Shown here piece by piece: positions 8,846 to 15,578 of a DNA stretch of 40,349 nucleotides. Under the pieces are notes generated by a model that made no database searches, was not told the DNA's origin, and saw only the letters and a program-made list of their open reading frames with translations. A program made the translations under genes and the position numbers. This DNA is from Candidatus Doudnabacteria bacterium RIFCSPHIGHO2_02_FULL_46_11 (lineage in GTDB: Bacteria > Patescibacteriota > Doudnabacteria > UBA920 > 2-02-FULL-46-11). The stretch covers positions 1 through 40,349 of the forward strand of contig MFES01000001.1 of NCBI GenBank assembly GCA_001779955.1. Direction: 5' to 3'. The first letter of the stretch is position 1. Each line of letters opens with the position of its first letter.

Positions 8846-8878
8846 TCAAACCTGTCTACGGCTGATGGAAAAGACCAT
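8846..8878 (-). CDS. Possible 10-residue leader peptide upstream of the winged-helix-like gene
   Basis: Within the long leader of the 8244-8792 gene, GGAGG precedes an ATG at 8878 by 5 bases; the frame reads MVFSISRRQV and ends at TGA. An upstream ORF with a good ribosome site suggests translational or attenuation control, but an ORF this short can occur by chance. Confidence 0.3.
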   Translation of the reverse strand: MVFSISRRQV

Positions 8879-8932
8879 CGAAACCTCCGTGTTTAGATGA
8901 ATAATACCGGCTTTTCGCCGTATATGACTTAA

Positions 8933-8961
8933 ATTCTATCATATAATGTACTAAATGGCAA
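8933..8961 (-). promoter_or_regulatory. Sigma70-type promoter for the 8244-8792 gene
   Basis: On the minus strand, TTGCCA (8961-8956), a 17-base spacer and TAGAAT (8938-8933). The predicted transcript has a leader of about 130 bases. Confidence 0.65.
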
Positions 8962-8981
8962 TATTTCGCTATATTTAAATA

Positions 8982-10454
8982 ATGATTCCGGAAAAGATAA
9001 AACTAATTTCCAAAGAGATTTCTAATAACGGCGGCTGTGCTTTTTTGGTAGGCGGTTCCGTGCGTGACCATTTGTTAAAATCTCCGGTTAAGGATTTTGA
9101 CGTTGAAGTCTACGGCTTAAAATTACCGGCCCTTAAAAAAATAGTAGGTAGGTATGGAAAAGCCAAAGAAGTAGGAAAAACTTTTGGCGTTATCAAAATT
9201 TTTACTAAAGAGGAGTTGGAGATTGATTTTTCCCTACCGCGCAAAGATATAAAAATTGCGCGAGGGCACCGCGGTTTTAAAATAACGACCGATCCGGCTT
9301 TAAATTACAAAAAAGCGCTGAAGAGACGAGATTTCACCATCAACAGTATTCTACTCGATCCGCTTACCGGAGAATTCATTGACCCTTTCAATGGCCGTGA
9401 AGATTTAAAAAAGAGAGTGCTTCGAGTAACCGATAAAACAACCTTTGCCGAGGACCCGCTGCGGGTGCTGCGGGCAATTCAACTGGTCGCCAGATATGAG
9501 CTAAAAATAGAGCCCCGAAGCAGAAAAATAATAAAGGCTGCGGCGCCGCGGCTGAAGGAATTGAGCAAAGACAGAATTTGGACGGAATGGAAAAAGTTGC
9601 TTTTAGCCCATAGACCGTCACTCGGGCTTGAGGCCGCCCGCGAACTCGGTTTAACCAAAACTTTTTATCCGATGCTTGCCGCCTTGGAAAAAACGCATGA
9701 AAACCCGGCCTGGCATCCGGAAAAAAATGTTTGGCAGCATTGCAAGCTGACGGCCGACCAGGCCGCTTTGATTGCGGCCACAGAAAAACTTAACCTGTTC
9801 GAATCAACACTGCTAGTCCTGGCCGGAATCTGCCATGATTTAGGAAAGCCCCTTACCAGCCGAATCGTAAATGGCGTCAGACGAACCATTGGCCACGCAA
9901 AGGCCGGAGAGAAACCGGCCCGTGAATTTCTTAAAGCCATTGGCGCGCCGAATATCTACTATAAAAAAATTCTCGGCCTGGTTTTATACCATATGCGGCC
10001 CTTATCCTGGTATCTGGGCAAAGAAGAATTCAGCAGCGCCGGCATCAGGCGGCTGGCGCGCGATTTGCACCCCTATGGCCTAACGTTCCGTGAACTTGCA
10101 CGCTTGAGCCTGGCAGACAATAGGGGACTGGGCGAATTCCCGCCCGCGCAAAGGCTAGAGAAAAAGAGAGAAAAAGAACGTTTCATTACCTTCCTAAAAA
10201 AATTGGAAAAAAGGGCGGCCAGCCTCCGTGTTCTTTCTGCACAGCCGAAGGCAGTCGTGAGCGGACGGGATTTGTTAAAACTGGGTTTTAAGCCAGGCCC
10301 GAATATAGGCGCGGCAATGCGGTTAGCCGAAGACTTGGGCGATTTGAACTTTAAAAAAACTGCTATACTTAAAAAAATGGGTAAAATTACCAGAGATAAT
10401 ACTGAAAAAAAAGTTATATTAAAGTTACAATCGCTGGTCAAGACCAGACAATAA
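8982..10454 (+). CDS. cca: CCA-adding enzyme / tRNA nucleotidyltransferase with HD domain
   Basis: 490 residues. It adds or repairs the 3' CCA of tRNA. The nucleotidyltransferase head shows FLVGGSVRDHLL and DFDVEVYG (catalytic carboxylates, about 37-44), followed by KRRDFTINSILLDPLTGEFIDPF (about 112-134) and EDPLRVLRAIQLVARY (about 155-170) of the neck. An HD-type domain follows, with NVWQHCKLTA and GICHDLGKP (about 246-290), and a charged C-terminal tail. The start is preceded by TATATT 6 bases upstream with no Shine-Dalgarno site. The next gene, sodA, starts 19 bases after the stop. The one intact tRNA in the window encodes its own CCA, so repair may be the main role. Confidence 0.95.
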   Translation: MIPEKIKLISKEISNNGGCAFLVGGSVRDHLLKSPVKDFDVEVYGLKLPALKKIVGRYGKAKEVGKTFGVIKIFTKEELEIDFSLPRKDIKIARGHRGFKITTDPALNYKKALKRRDFTINSILLDPLTGEFIDPFNGREDLKKRVLRVTDKTTFAEDPLRVLRAIQLVARYELKIEPRSRKIIKAAAPRLKELSKDRIWTEWKKLLLAHRPSLGLEAARELGLTKTFYPMLAALEKTHENPAWHPEKNVWQHCKLTADQAALIAATEKLNLFESTLLVLAGICHDLGKPLTSRIVNGVRRTIGHAKAGEKPAREFLKAIGAPNIYYKKILGLVLYHMRPLSWYLGKEEFSSAGIRRLARDLHPYGLTFRELARLSLADNRGLGEFPPAQRLEKKREKERFITFLKKLEKRAASLRVLSAQPKAVVSGRDLLKLGFKPGPNIGAAMRLAEDLGDLNFKKTAILKKMGKITRDNTEKKVILKLQSLVKTRQ

Positions 10455-10473
10455 CCATTAATTAAAAAAACCT

Positions 10474-11079
10474 ATGTTCGAACTCCCGAATTTGCCCTAT
10501 GAACTCAATGCGCTCGAACCCTTTATCGACGCGCAAACCATGGAAATCCACCACGGCAAGCACCATGCCGCCTACGTAAAAAAATTAAATGAGGCCCTAG
10601 AGGCCAAAAAAGATTTGCAGTCAAAATCGATTGAGGAAATTTTGCAATCGCTTGATTCTTTGCCGGAAGAGGTACGTACCAAGGTACGTAATAACGGCGG
10701 CGGGCATTATAACCATTCATTTTTTTGGCCTTTGATGAAACAGAATGGCGGAGGAGAACCAGCCGGCGATTTAGCCCAGGCTATAAACGACGCTTTTGGA
10801 AACTTCGCAGATTTCAAAATCAAATTTTCCGAAGCGGCCGCAAATCATTTTGGCAGCGGCTGGGCTTGGCTTACATTTGAGGATGGAAAGCTAACCATTT
10901 CAACTACGCCAAATCAGGATAGCCCTGTGATGCGCGGCATAAAACCGATCTTAGGCCTCGACGTTTGGGAGCACGCCTATTACCTCAAATATCAAAACAA
11001 ACGTCCTGACTATATAAATGCCTGGTGGAATGTAGTGAACTGGGAACAAGCCGAAGAAAACTACGCAAACGCCAAGTAA
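10474..11079 (+). CDS. sodA: Superoxide dismutase, Mn-type
   Basis: 201 residues, full length for Fe/Mn SOD, which dismutates superoxide in the cytoplasm. The metal ligands are in context: His in MEIHHGKHHAAYVKKLN (about 23-39), His in GGGHYNHSFFW, and Asp and His in LDVWEHAYYLKYQNKRPDY (about 168-186). The Gly before YNHSFFW and the Gln in NQDSPVM favour the manganese type, though cambialistic enzymes cannot be excluded. It follows cca closely, probably in the same transcript, and is followed by an R1 hairpin repeat. Its presence suggests exposure to oxygen. Confidence 0.95.
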   Translation: MFELPNLPYELNALEPFIDAQTMEIHHGKHHAAYVKKLNEALEAKKDLQSKSIEEILQSLDSLPEEVRTKVRNNGGGHYNHSFFWPLMKQNGGGEPAGDLAQAINDAFGNFADFKIKFSEAAANHFGSGWAWLTFEDGKLTISTTPNQDSPVMRGIKPILGLDVWEHAYYLKYQNKRPDYINAWWNVVNWEQAEENYANAK

Positions 11080-11082
11080 TTC

Positions 11083-11117
11083 CAGGTCAGACCTATAGTT
11101 TGCCCAGGTCTGACCTG
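11083..11117. repeat. Hairpin repeat R1, copy 2
   Basis: Arms CAGGTCAGACCT and AGGTCTGACCTG around an 11-base loop, identical in arms to the copy at 503-539 but with a different loop. It begins four bases after the sodA stop. No clean T-tract follows. Confidence 0.8.
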
Positions 11118-11182
11118 TATTAAACGCCCAACATAGTATTAAAAGCCGAAAGCCGCTTAACCATTTGCGGTTGATTTTTGAT

Positions 11183-11211
11183 TTGCATTAAATTTAAAAT
11201 AGTGCTATAAT
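11183..11211 (+). promoter_or_regulatory. Promoter of the 11261 gene
   Basis: TTGCAT (11183-11188), a 17-base spacer and TATAAT (11206-11211), about 42 bases before the strong ribosome site of the next gene. Confidence 0.8.
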
Positions 11212-11260
11212 ATATATCATCCCAAAAGAGTACAGACCTCGGCCAAAAGAAGGGGGTAGG

Positions 11261-11593
11261 ATGAAGTTCCGCTCCACAGTACCGGAAGTGGCCATGGTGA
11301 GGGCGCTGTCGGCCGTTCTAGACTGCGACGTGACAATCACGATCGTCGGCGGGGTTGTCACGGTTTTCGCGGATACGAACCGCCGCACAGAACCATTCCA
11401 TCCGTGGCCAGTGCCCAAGGACGAGCTTCCGCTCTCGATGAGGCGCCGCTCCGTGAGTGGCGCGCTGCCTCGGCATCTGGTGAGCGAGATGCTCACAACG
11501 GCACTCGTGATACGCGCCATCAACGCTGGTGCTGTCCCTGAAGAAGTCGATGAGACCCAGTTGCTGCTCGACTGGGACAAAATCGACGAGTAG
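11261..11593 (+). CDS. Unrecognised GC-rich 110-residue protein
   Basis: Starts at ATG 11261, preceded by AAGGGGG (11249-11256). I do not recognise the family. The N-terminal half alternates hydrophobic residues (DVTITIVGGVVTVFADT, about 23-39), suggesting beta strands; a helix is likely around LPRHLVSEMLTTALVIRAI (about 70-88); the C-terminus is acidic. There is no signal peptide or cysteine motif. Codons end mostly in G or C, unlike sodA and cca. It has its own near-consensus promoter and a perfect 10-base-pair terminator stem just after the stop, so it is a self-contained monocistronic unit, probably acquired. It sits between sodA and the tRNA-Gln locus. Confidence 0.7.
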   Translation: MKFRSTVPEVAMVRALSAVLDCDVTITIVGGVVTVFADTNRRTEPFHPWPVPKDELPLSMRRRSVSGALPRHLVSEMLTTALVIRAINAGAVPEEVDETQLLLDWDKIDE

Positions 11594-11621
11594 CAAAGGA
11601 GGGTTACCTAAAGCAAGCGAA

Positions 11622-11660
11622 CCCCGCGCCAGATTTTTGTGGCGCGGGGAATGTGTTTTA
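11622..11660 (+). terminator. Terminator of the 11261 gene
   Basis: CCCCGCGCCA (11622-11631) pairs perfectly with TGGCGCGGGG (11640-11649) around an 8-base loop, followed by a T-rich tail. Confidence 0.8.
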
Positions 11661-11718
11661 AATAGACAAATACTCAAAAAATTGATACAATTTTTTTGGC
11701 AAAATTTTATGTTAATAT

Positions 11719-11770
11719 TGTAGGATCGTCTAACGGTGGGACACGTGCCTCTGGAGCACAGAATCTTGGC
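11719..11770 (+). pseudogene. Truncated tRNA-Gln(CTG) copy
   Basis: From 11723 the sequence matches the D arm, anticodon arm (same CTG anticodon loop) and variable region of the intact tRNA-Gln at 11791 with few changes, but the T arm and 3' acceptor strand are replaced by unrelated sequence and the 5' acceptor strand does not match. It cannot form a cloverleaf and is probably a decayed tandem duplicate. Confidence 0.8.
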
Positions 11771-11790
11771 ACGCCCCCACACCTTATCGC

Positions 11791-11864
11791 TCCGGGATCG
11801 TCTAACGGCAGGACATGTGCCTCTGGAGCACAGAATCTTGGTTCGAATCCAAGTCCCGGAACCA
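11791..11864 (+). tRNA. tRNA-Gln (anticodon CTG)
   Basis: A 74-base cloverleaf with encoded CCA. Acceptor TCCGGGA pairs with TCCCGGA; the D arm is GTC...GAC; the anticodon stem TGTGC/GCACA encloses the loop CTCTGGA (anticodon CTG, reads CAG); the T stem CTTGG/CCAAG encloses TTCGAAT. No GlnRS gene is in the window; gltX is, so charging through Glu-tRNA(Gln) and an amidotransferase is possible. Fragments of the same tRNA flank it on both sides. Confidence 0.97.
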
Positions 11865-12066
11865 GAAAAGACGGCGTCTTTAGATAGCATCCTTTTTCTA
11901 TAGGCGACTTGGATTCGAACGGGAAGGGGGTTGGGGAAACGGTAGTTTCCCCGTGGTGGAAATACTAAAACCGCAAGGTTTTAGAAAGGCGGTCAATGAC
12001 CGCCGCGTGAGATTCCAGGTCCCGGAACCATTGGGTGTGAGGGTGAAAATCCATATCCCCCAGCCA
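11865..12066 (+). other. Structured region with tRNA-Gln fragments, possible non-coding RNA
   Basis: No gene is seen. Three perfect hairpins lie in a row: GGGGAAAC-GGTA-GTTTCCCC (11933-11952), CTAAAACC-GCAA-GGTTTTAG (11965-11984, a GNRA loop) and GGCGGTC-AAT-GACCGCC (11988-12004). Just after them, 12011-12030 repeats the last 20 bases of tRNA-Gln including CCA with two mismatches. Bases 11906-11920 are an exact inverted copy of 15 bases of its T arm. A strong terminator follows at 12067. It could be a scrambled tRNA array, a tiny element inserted at the tRNA 3' end, or a structured RNA; it does not fit tmRNA, SRP RNA or RNase P RNA. Confidence 0.5.
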
Positions 12067-12099
12067 AGAAAAAACCGCTATTTGCTAGCGGTTTTTTCT
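12067..12099 (+). terminator. Intrinsic terminator downstream of the tRNA-Gln locus
   Basis: AACCGCTA pairs with TAGCGGTT around a short loop, with A and T tracts on both sides (AAAAAA...TTTTTT). Confidence 0.9.
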
Positions 12100-12115
12100 T
12101 TGTTAAATTAAATAG

Positions 12116-12150
12116 TTTCGCCGCGCACCTAAAAATCGGTGCGCGGCGAA
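12116..12150 (-). terminator. Terminator of the 12200-12457 gene
   Basis: A perfect 13-base-pair stem, TTCGCCGCGCACC with GGTGCGCGGCGAA, around an 8-base loop. On the minus strand it is followed by an AT-rich tail. Confidence 0.75.
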
Positions 12151-12199
12151 TGCGAATCCGAATTCATCTCAGTTGTGGGTCCCGAGACGCTTCGTCCGA

Positions 12200-12457
12200 C
12201 TATCTGACCTCGGCTGAGCAGTTCCTCGCAGCGTACCGAGCGGCACAGAAACCCAGATACCGAGTAGTTCCGAGCGTGCGATCGTCCCTGTATGAAGAGT
12301 GGATCTGCCCTTCTTTGTAGCCCTCTGTCCACTCGGCACGACGCTGTTCGCCCTCCTCGACGCTCAAGCCGGGATACTTCGGACAAGTGAGAATATGCGG
12401 AGTCTCAATCTGATCCCGTACAACAGGGCGCCTGCAGAGTTCGCAGGTTTTTGGCAT
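12200..12457 (-). CDS. Small GC-rich protein with CCHC zinc-finger-like motif
   Basis: 85 residues, starting at an ATG preceded by AAGGGGGG. Cys5 and Cys8 (TCELCRRPV), then His21 and Cys25 (PHILTCPKYPG), give a C-x2-C-x12-H-x3-C pattern suggestive of a single zinc finger. The middle is acidic and basic (VEEGEQRRAEWTEGYKEGQ); the C-terminus is Arg/Ala-rich with two more Cys. I do not recognise the family; nucleic-acid or protein binding is a guess. It lies downstream of fmt on the same strand but has a possible promoter of its own (TTTACA-17-CATTAT) and a perfect-stem terminator, and its codon use is GC-rich. Confidence 0.65.
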   Translation of the reverse strand: MPKTCELCRRPVVRDQIETPHILTCPKYPGLSVEEGEQRRAEWTEGYKEGQIHSSYRDDRTLGTTRYLGFCAARYAARNCSAEVR

Positions 12458-12540
12458 TTGACCCCCCTTCGTTGTGAACTAGATACTAAAATAATGCCAC
12501 GCTTTTGGAGTGGTGTAAACATTCAATCCAAAAAGCCTTG

Positions 12541-13488
12541 TTAGATTAACTTTAATTTATCTCCGACACCTGCGGCAAAATCGGCGGCTTTCATGCGTTT
12601 ACCACCCGACACCTGTAACTCCAAAATCTCCAAGGCCACTGTGCCAGTGCCTATGAATATTCTCTTGTTGTCCACTTCGACCTCTCCGGGTTTTAATTTT
12701 TTATCCGAAATCTCTACCTTAAAAATTTTCAACCCTTGTTCTTCAATTTTTATTTTTGATTTTTCCATTTTGATTTTGCTATATGTTCCCGGCCAGGGAT
12801 TAAGGGCGCGAATTTGCCTGTCGATCTCATCTGCCGGTTTTTGCCAGTCGATTTTACCGTCTTCCTTTTTAAACGATGGGGCAAGAGTCGCTAATTCATG
12901 GTTTTGTTCGCGAGGCTTAATTTCGCTTGATAAATATTTGAATAACGACTCATCTAAAAGTTCAACTGATAAATCTTCAGATTTTTTATGCAATGATTCG
13001 AAAGTTTCGTCAGGATCAACGGATATTTCTTTTTGACTAATTATTGGGCCGTGATCAAGTAATTCATCTAAAACAAAAAGTGTAACCCCTGTTACTTTCT
13101 CCCCAGCCCAAATAGCGTACTGCATAGGTGCGGCACCCCTATATTTAGGGAGTAGGGAAACGTGTAAATTTAAAAAGCCCTTGCGAGGTATATCTAAAAT
13201 ATTTTTAGGGATTATCTTCCCATATGAGGCGACAACTGCTACGTCTAGCGACAAATGCTTTAAGACTTGTTCAATATAAATATTTTTTAAGTCATTTGGC
13301 TGCAACAAAATTATTTGTTTATCTCCAAGCCATTGCTTTACCGGTGAGCTTGATAATTCCTGCTTGCGGCCCACCGGCTTATCGGGCGAGGTAGCAACAG
13401 CCACGAGGCTTGTATTTTCGTATAGCCAAGCTAATACCGGCAAACCAAAAGCAGAGGTGCCGAAAAATATTACTCGAGGTTTATCCAT
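12541..13488 (-). CDS. fmt: Methionyl-tRNA formyltransferase
   Basis: 315 residues, full length. It formylates initiator Met-tRNA using 10-formyl-THF. Motifs: VIFFGTSAFGLPVLAWL at the N-terminus, then VVASYGKIIPKNIL (about 86-99), the formyl-transfer core LNLHVSLLPKYRGAAPMQYAI (about 106-126, with catalytic N and H) and the loop GVTLFVLDELLDHGPI with catalytic Asp; a C-terminal OB-like domain begins near 205 (RQIRALNPWPGTYSKI). The start overlaps the end of def by 8 bases, so fmt and def form a coupled pair for adding and removing the N-formyl group. Confidence 0.97.
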   Translation of the reverse strand: MDKPRVIFFGTSAFGLPVLAWLYENTSLVAVATSPDKPVGRKQELSSSPVKQWLGDKQIILLQPNDLKNIYIEQVLKHLSLDVAVVASYGKIIPKNILDIPRKGFLNLHVSLLPKYRGAAPMQYAIWAGEKVTGVTLFVLDELLDHGPIISQKEISVDPDETFESLHKKSEDLSVELLDESLFKYLSSEIKPREQNHELATLAPSFKKEDGKIDWQKPADEIDRQIRALNPWPGTYSKIKMEKSKIKIEEQGLKIFKVEISDKKLKPGEVEVDNKRIFIGTGTVALEILELQVSGGKRMKAADFAAGVGDKLKLI

Positions 13489-13984
13489 AAAATTCCTTAG
13501 TTAGCTCATCGCGCTCGGCCTTGCTTAAACGGTCAACAAACAACATGCCGTTAATGTGATCAACTTCGTGCTGGATAACATGTGCCAAAAAACCGTCTGC
13601 CTTAAACTCGAGTTTTTTACCCTTGGGGTCGTAGGCAACCACATCCACTTTCTCCGCCCTCTCTACTTTGGCAAATTTGCCGGGAACGGAAAGACAACCT
13701 TCTTCCAAAAGCAATTTTTTAGCTGAATACTTTTGTATTTTAGGATTGATTAAAGGGAAAGGCGGCACCTTTAGGTGCTCAAGATTAATAATCACCACCT
13801 GCAAATTAACGCCAACTTGCGGCGCGGCAATACCAACACCCTTAGATTTCCTGCAAATACGGAGCATTTCAGCAAGTAGGCGTTGAAAATCACGAGATAA
13901 GGGAAATTTAACCTTTTCACTAGGCTCCCTCAAATTTTCCGCCGGCAAGGTCACCAGTTTTAACTGATGTTTATTGTTTGACAT
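13481..13984 (-). CDS. def: Peptide deformylase
   Basis: 167 residues. It removes the formyl group from new proteins with a metal centre. The three motifs are present: GVGIAAPQVGV (about 48-58), EEGCLSVPG (about 93-101, metal Cys) and HVIQHEVDHINGMLFVDRL (about 135-153, HExxH-type His and Glu). It overlaps fmt downstream and the small gene upstream, giving an operon of three overlapping genes. Confidence 0.97.
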   Translation of the reverse strand: MSNNKHQLKLVTLPAENLREPSEKVKFPLSRDFQRLLAEMLRICRKSKGVGIAAPQVGVNLQVVIINLEHLKVPPFPLINPKIQKYSAKKLLLEEGCLSVPGKFAKVERAEKVDVVAYDPKGKKLEFKADGFLAHVIQHEVDHINGMLFVDRLSKAERDELTKEFYG

Positions 13985-14267
13985 TCTCTTTTTCTATTAT
14001 GCCTAAATAATAAAGAAAGGCTTCATCACCGGCCTTGCCCTGCTCTTTGACCAAAGCAAACCTACGCTCTAAAACCGGTAGATTTCGCCTGGCATGGCTC
14101 ATTAAAATCGCCCGCACATCAAGCGGATCTTTGTCCTTATTGGTTTGCACATAGCGGGGCAAATGCAGATCTTCAATTATATTCAAAACCGCATCCTGCC
14201 ACTTGAACCTGACGCGATTTTTATCTTTCAATTTCTGCAATTTGCTAATTTTATCGTCTATTTCCAT
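13971..14267 (-). CDS. Small hypothetical protein at the head of the def-fmt operon
   Basis: 98 residues, charged and probably helical, without membrane segments or cysteines. It contains RFKWQDAVLNIIEDLHLPRYVQ and a C-terminal QGKAGDEAFLYYLGIIEKE. I do not recognise it. Composition and codons match the neighbouring core genes, and its 3' end overlaps def by 14 bases, so it is a genuine operon member. Its role may relate to the translation genes it travels with, but this is context only. Confidence 0.72.
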   Translation of the reverse strand: MEIDDKISKLQKLKDKNRVRFKWQDAVLNIIEDLHLPRYVQTNKDKDPLDVRAILMSHARRNLPVLERRFALVKEQGKAGDEAFLYYLGIIEKENVKQ

Positions 14268-14289
14268 AGCTGGATGTATTATAACGTAA

Positions 14290-14298
14290 TGTTATAAT
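14290..14298 (+). promoter_or_regulatory. Extended -10 promoter of tmk (leaderless)
   Basis: TGTTATAAT ends 9 bases before the tmk ATG at 14308, so transcription would start about at the initiation codon. No Shine-Dalgarno site and no convincing -35. Confidence 0.65.
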
Positions 14299-14307
14299 TA
14301 CAGCACT

Positions 14308-15015
14308 ATGACAGGGCAACTTTGGGATATTGAGGGCGCGGACGGCAGCGGCAAGGAAACCCAAACCCGCCTGCTGATTGACCGGCTAAACCAGCCCGGC
14401 GTTTTAGGCGGAAATAAGGCGCATTACTGGACCTTTCCGACCTATGAAGACCCGGTTTGGGGAAAACTGATTAAGGAGCATCTGGCGGACATTTCTAAAA
14501 AGGCCGATGATTATGACCCGCAGTACACCGCGCTTTTGTATGCGGCTGACCGCGGCAAGGCCGCAGTCAAGCTACAACCGCTGATTAAAGCGGGCGATTG
14601 GATAATCTGCGACCGTTATATTGCTTCGAATATGGCCTTTCAGGGGGCAAAAATAAAGGATGAAAAAAAACGTGATGAGTTCGTCAGCTGGCTCGAAGAC
14701 AAAGAATATAATTATTTTCAAATTCCCAAGGCCGCTGGCACAATATACCTTTCACTGCCCGTTGAAGTCAGCATGGCGCGCACGGAAAAAAGAAGGCAGG
14801 AGGCAATTGAAAAAGGTTTAGCCTTAGGCGATAAAATAAAAAAGGCCGACATTTATGAGCAAGACAGGGAATTTTTGGAAAGAGTGCGGAACGAATACTT
14901 GCGCCTGGCTCCCCTCAAGGGATGGCACGTGATAAACTGTGTTCAGGAAGGACGCGAACTGCCGCGCGAAGAAATCGCAGAGAAAATTTGGCAAATAGTA
15001 TCAATAAACCCATGA
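14308..15015 (+). CDS. tmk: Thymidylate kinase
   Basis: 235 residues. It phosphorylates dTMP to dTDP. The P-loop reads EGADGSGKETQ (about 9-19), where Glu replaces the usual Thr/Ser after the Lys, followed by Thr. WTFPTYEDP (about 42-50), DRYIASNMAFQG (about 110-121) and a C-terminal lid-like charged helix (EKRRQEAIEKG, about 157-167) fit the family; the length is slightly above the usual 205-215. It heads a plus-strand run, tmk-thpR-WecG-like; thpR starts inside the tmk stop. It links to the thyX, dut and dcd genes elsewhere in the window. Confidence 0.88.
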   Translation: MTGQLWDIEGADGSGKETQTRLLIDRLNQPGVLGGNKAHYWTFPTYEDPVWGKLIKEHLADISKKADDYDPQYTALLYAADRGKAAVKLQPLIKAGDWIICDRYIASNMAFQGAKIKDEKKRDEFVSWLEDKEYNYFQIPKAAGTIYLSLPVEVSMARTEKRRQEAIEKGLALGDKIKKADIYEQDREFLERVRNEYLRLAPLKGWHVINCVQEGRELPREEIAEKIWQIVSINP

Positions 15016-15572
15016 CAACTAAACGCATGTTCATATCTGTTGAACTGCCAGAAACCGTAAAAGCCATGCTTGACGGCCTACAGTTGGAATCAAGCAATAT
15101 CAGTTGGCTCAACCCCGACCAATATCACATCACTATTTACTTCTTGGGCGAAATAAATGCCGGCCAAGAAAATGAGGTTAAAAAAATACTTTCCAACGAA
15201 ATGTTTGATTTTCCGGAAATTGATTTAAAACTTAGCGCGGTAAGTATTGTAAAGGGACGAATGATTTGGGTGGAAGTGGAAGACCAAACCGGCCTTTTGC
15301 AAAAGCTATATTCAGAATTGCGTGAAAAAATAATACTGGCAAAAATAGGTGAGCCGGCCCGTGAAATCTTGGCACCCCATATCCTGCTCGGCAAAAGTGT
15401 CGGACATGACAAACTATTGGACCAAGATACTACCATTAAGGACTTAAAGAATAATTTTAAACCTTTTTCGCTCAAGGCTTCAGGCGTGTCATTATTCGAA
15501 AGCGAACTAAGACCCCAAGGAGCTTTGCATGTCAAGGTGCGAGATTTTGTCTTTGGGCGCTCTCATTCATAG
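15012..15572 (+). CDS. thpR: RNA 2',3'-cyclic phosphodiesterase (ThpR/LigT-like)
   Basis: 186 residues from the ATG at 15012, which overlaps the tmk stop (ATGA) and gives the conserved N-terminus KRMFISVELPE. The 2H phosphoesterase family opens 2',3'-cyclic phosphates. The first catalytic motif is HITIYFLGEI (H-x-T, about 39-48). The second is HILLGKSV (about 117-124), where the usual Thr of H-x-T is Leu, so activity may be altered. The frame is also open upstream inside tmk, but the overlapping ATG is the better start. Confidence 0.85.
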   Translation: MTTKRMFISVELPETVKAMLDGLQLESSNISWLNPDQYHITIYFLGEINAGQENEVKKILSNEMFDFPEIDLKLSAVSIVKGRMIWVEVEDQTGLLQKLYSELREKIILAKIGEPAREILAPHILLGKSVGHDKLLDQDTTIKDLKNNFKPFSLKASGVSLFESELRPQGALHVKVRDFVFGRSHS

Positions 15573-15578
15573 CTGCTT

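Noticed and set aside
8157..8900. A 247-codon plus-strand frame opposite the 8244-8792 gene
   Set aside because: It runs through the metK terminator and mirrors a GC-rich gene with its own promoter and ribosome site on the other strand; it has no expression signals.
11696..11887. A 63-codon plus-strand frame over the tRNA copies
   Set aside because: It is a translation of tRNA sequence; the repeats in it are the tRNA duplication.
11318..11890. A 190-codon minus-strand frame across tRNA-Gln and the 11261 gene
   Set aside because: Its first part is the complement of two tRNA copies (repeated CSRGTCP) and the rest is antisense to a gene with clear signals.
11905..12030. tmRNA, because GGATTCGAACGGG recalls the tmRNA 5' end and the region ends in ACCA
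   Set aside because: No matching 5' acceptor strand, no tag reading frame and too short; the GGATTCGAAC word is an inverted copy of the tRNA-Gln T arm.
12011..12066. SRP RNA domain, because of CCAGGTC...CCGGAA
   Set aside because: The conserved GGAAGCAGCC-type internal loop is absent and the match is explained by the tRNA 3' end.
12129..12386. An alternative 85-codon minus-strand frame overlapping the zinc-finger-like gene
   Set aside because: It reads into the terminator stem and lacks a ribosome site, while the 12457 start has AAGGGGGG.
14922..15011. A 30-codon N-terminal extension of thpR inside tmk
   Set aside because: The conserved N-terminus begins at 15012, where ATGA overlaps the tmk stop.
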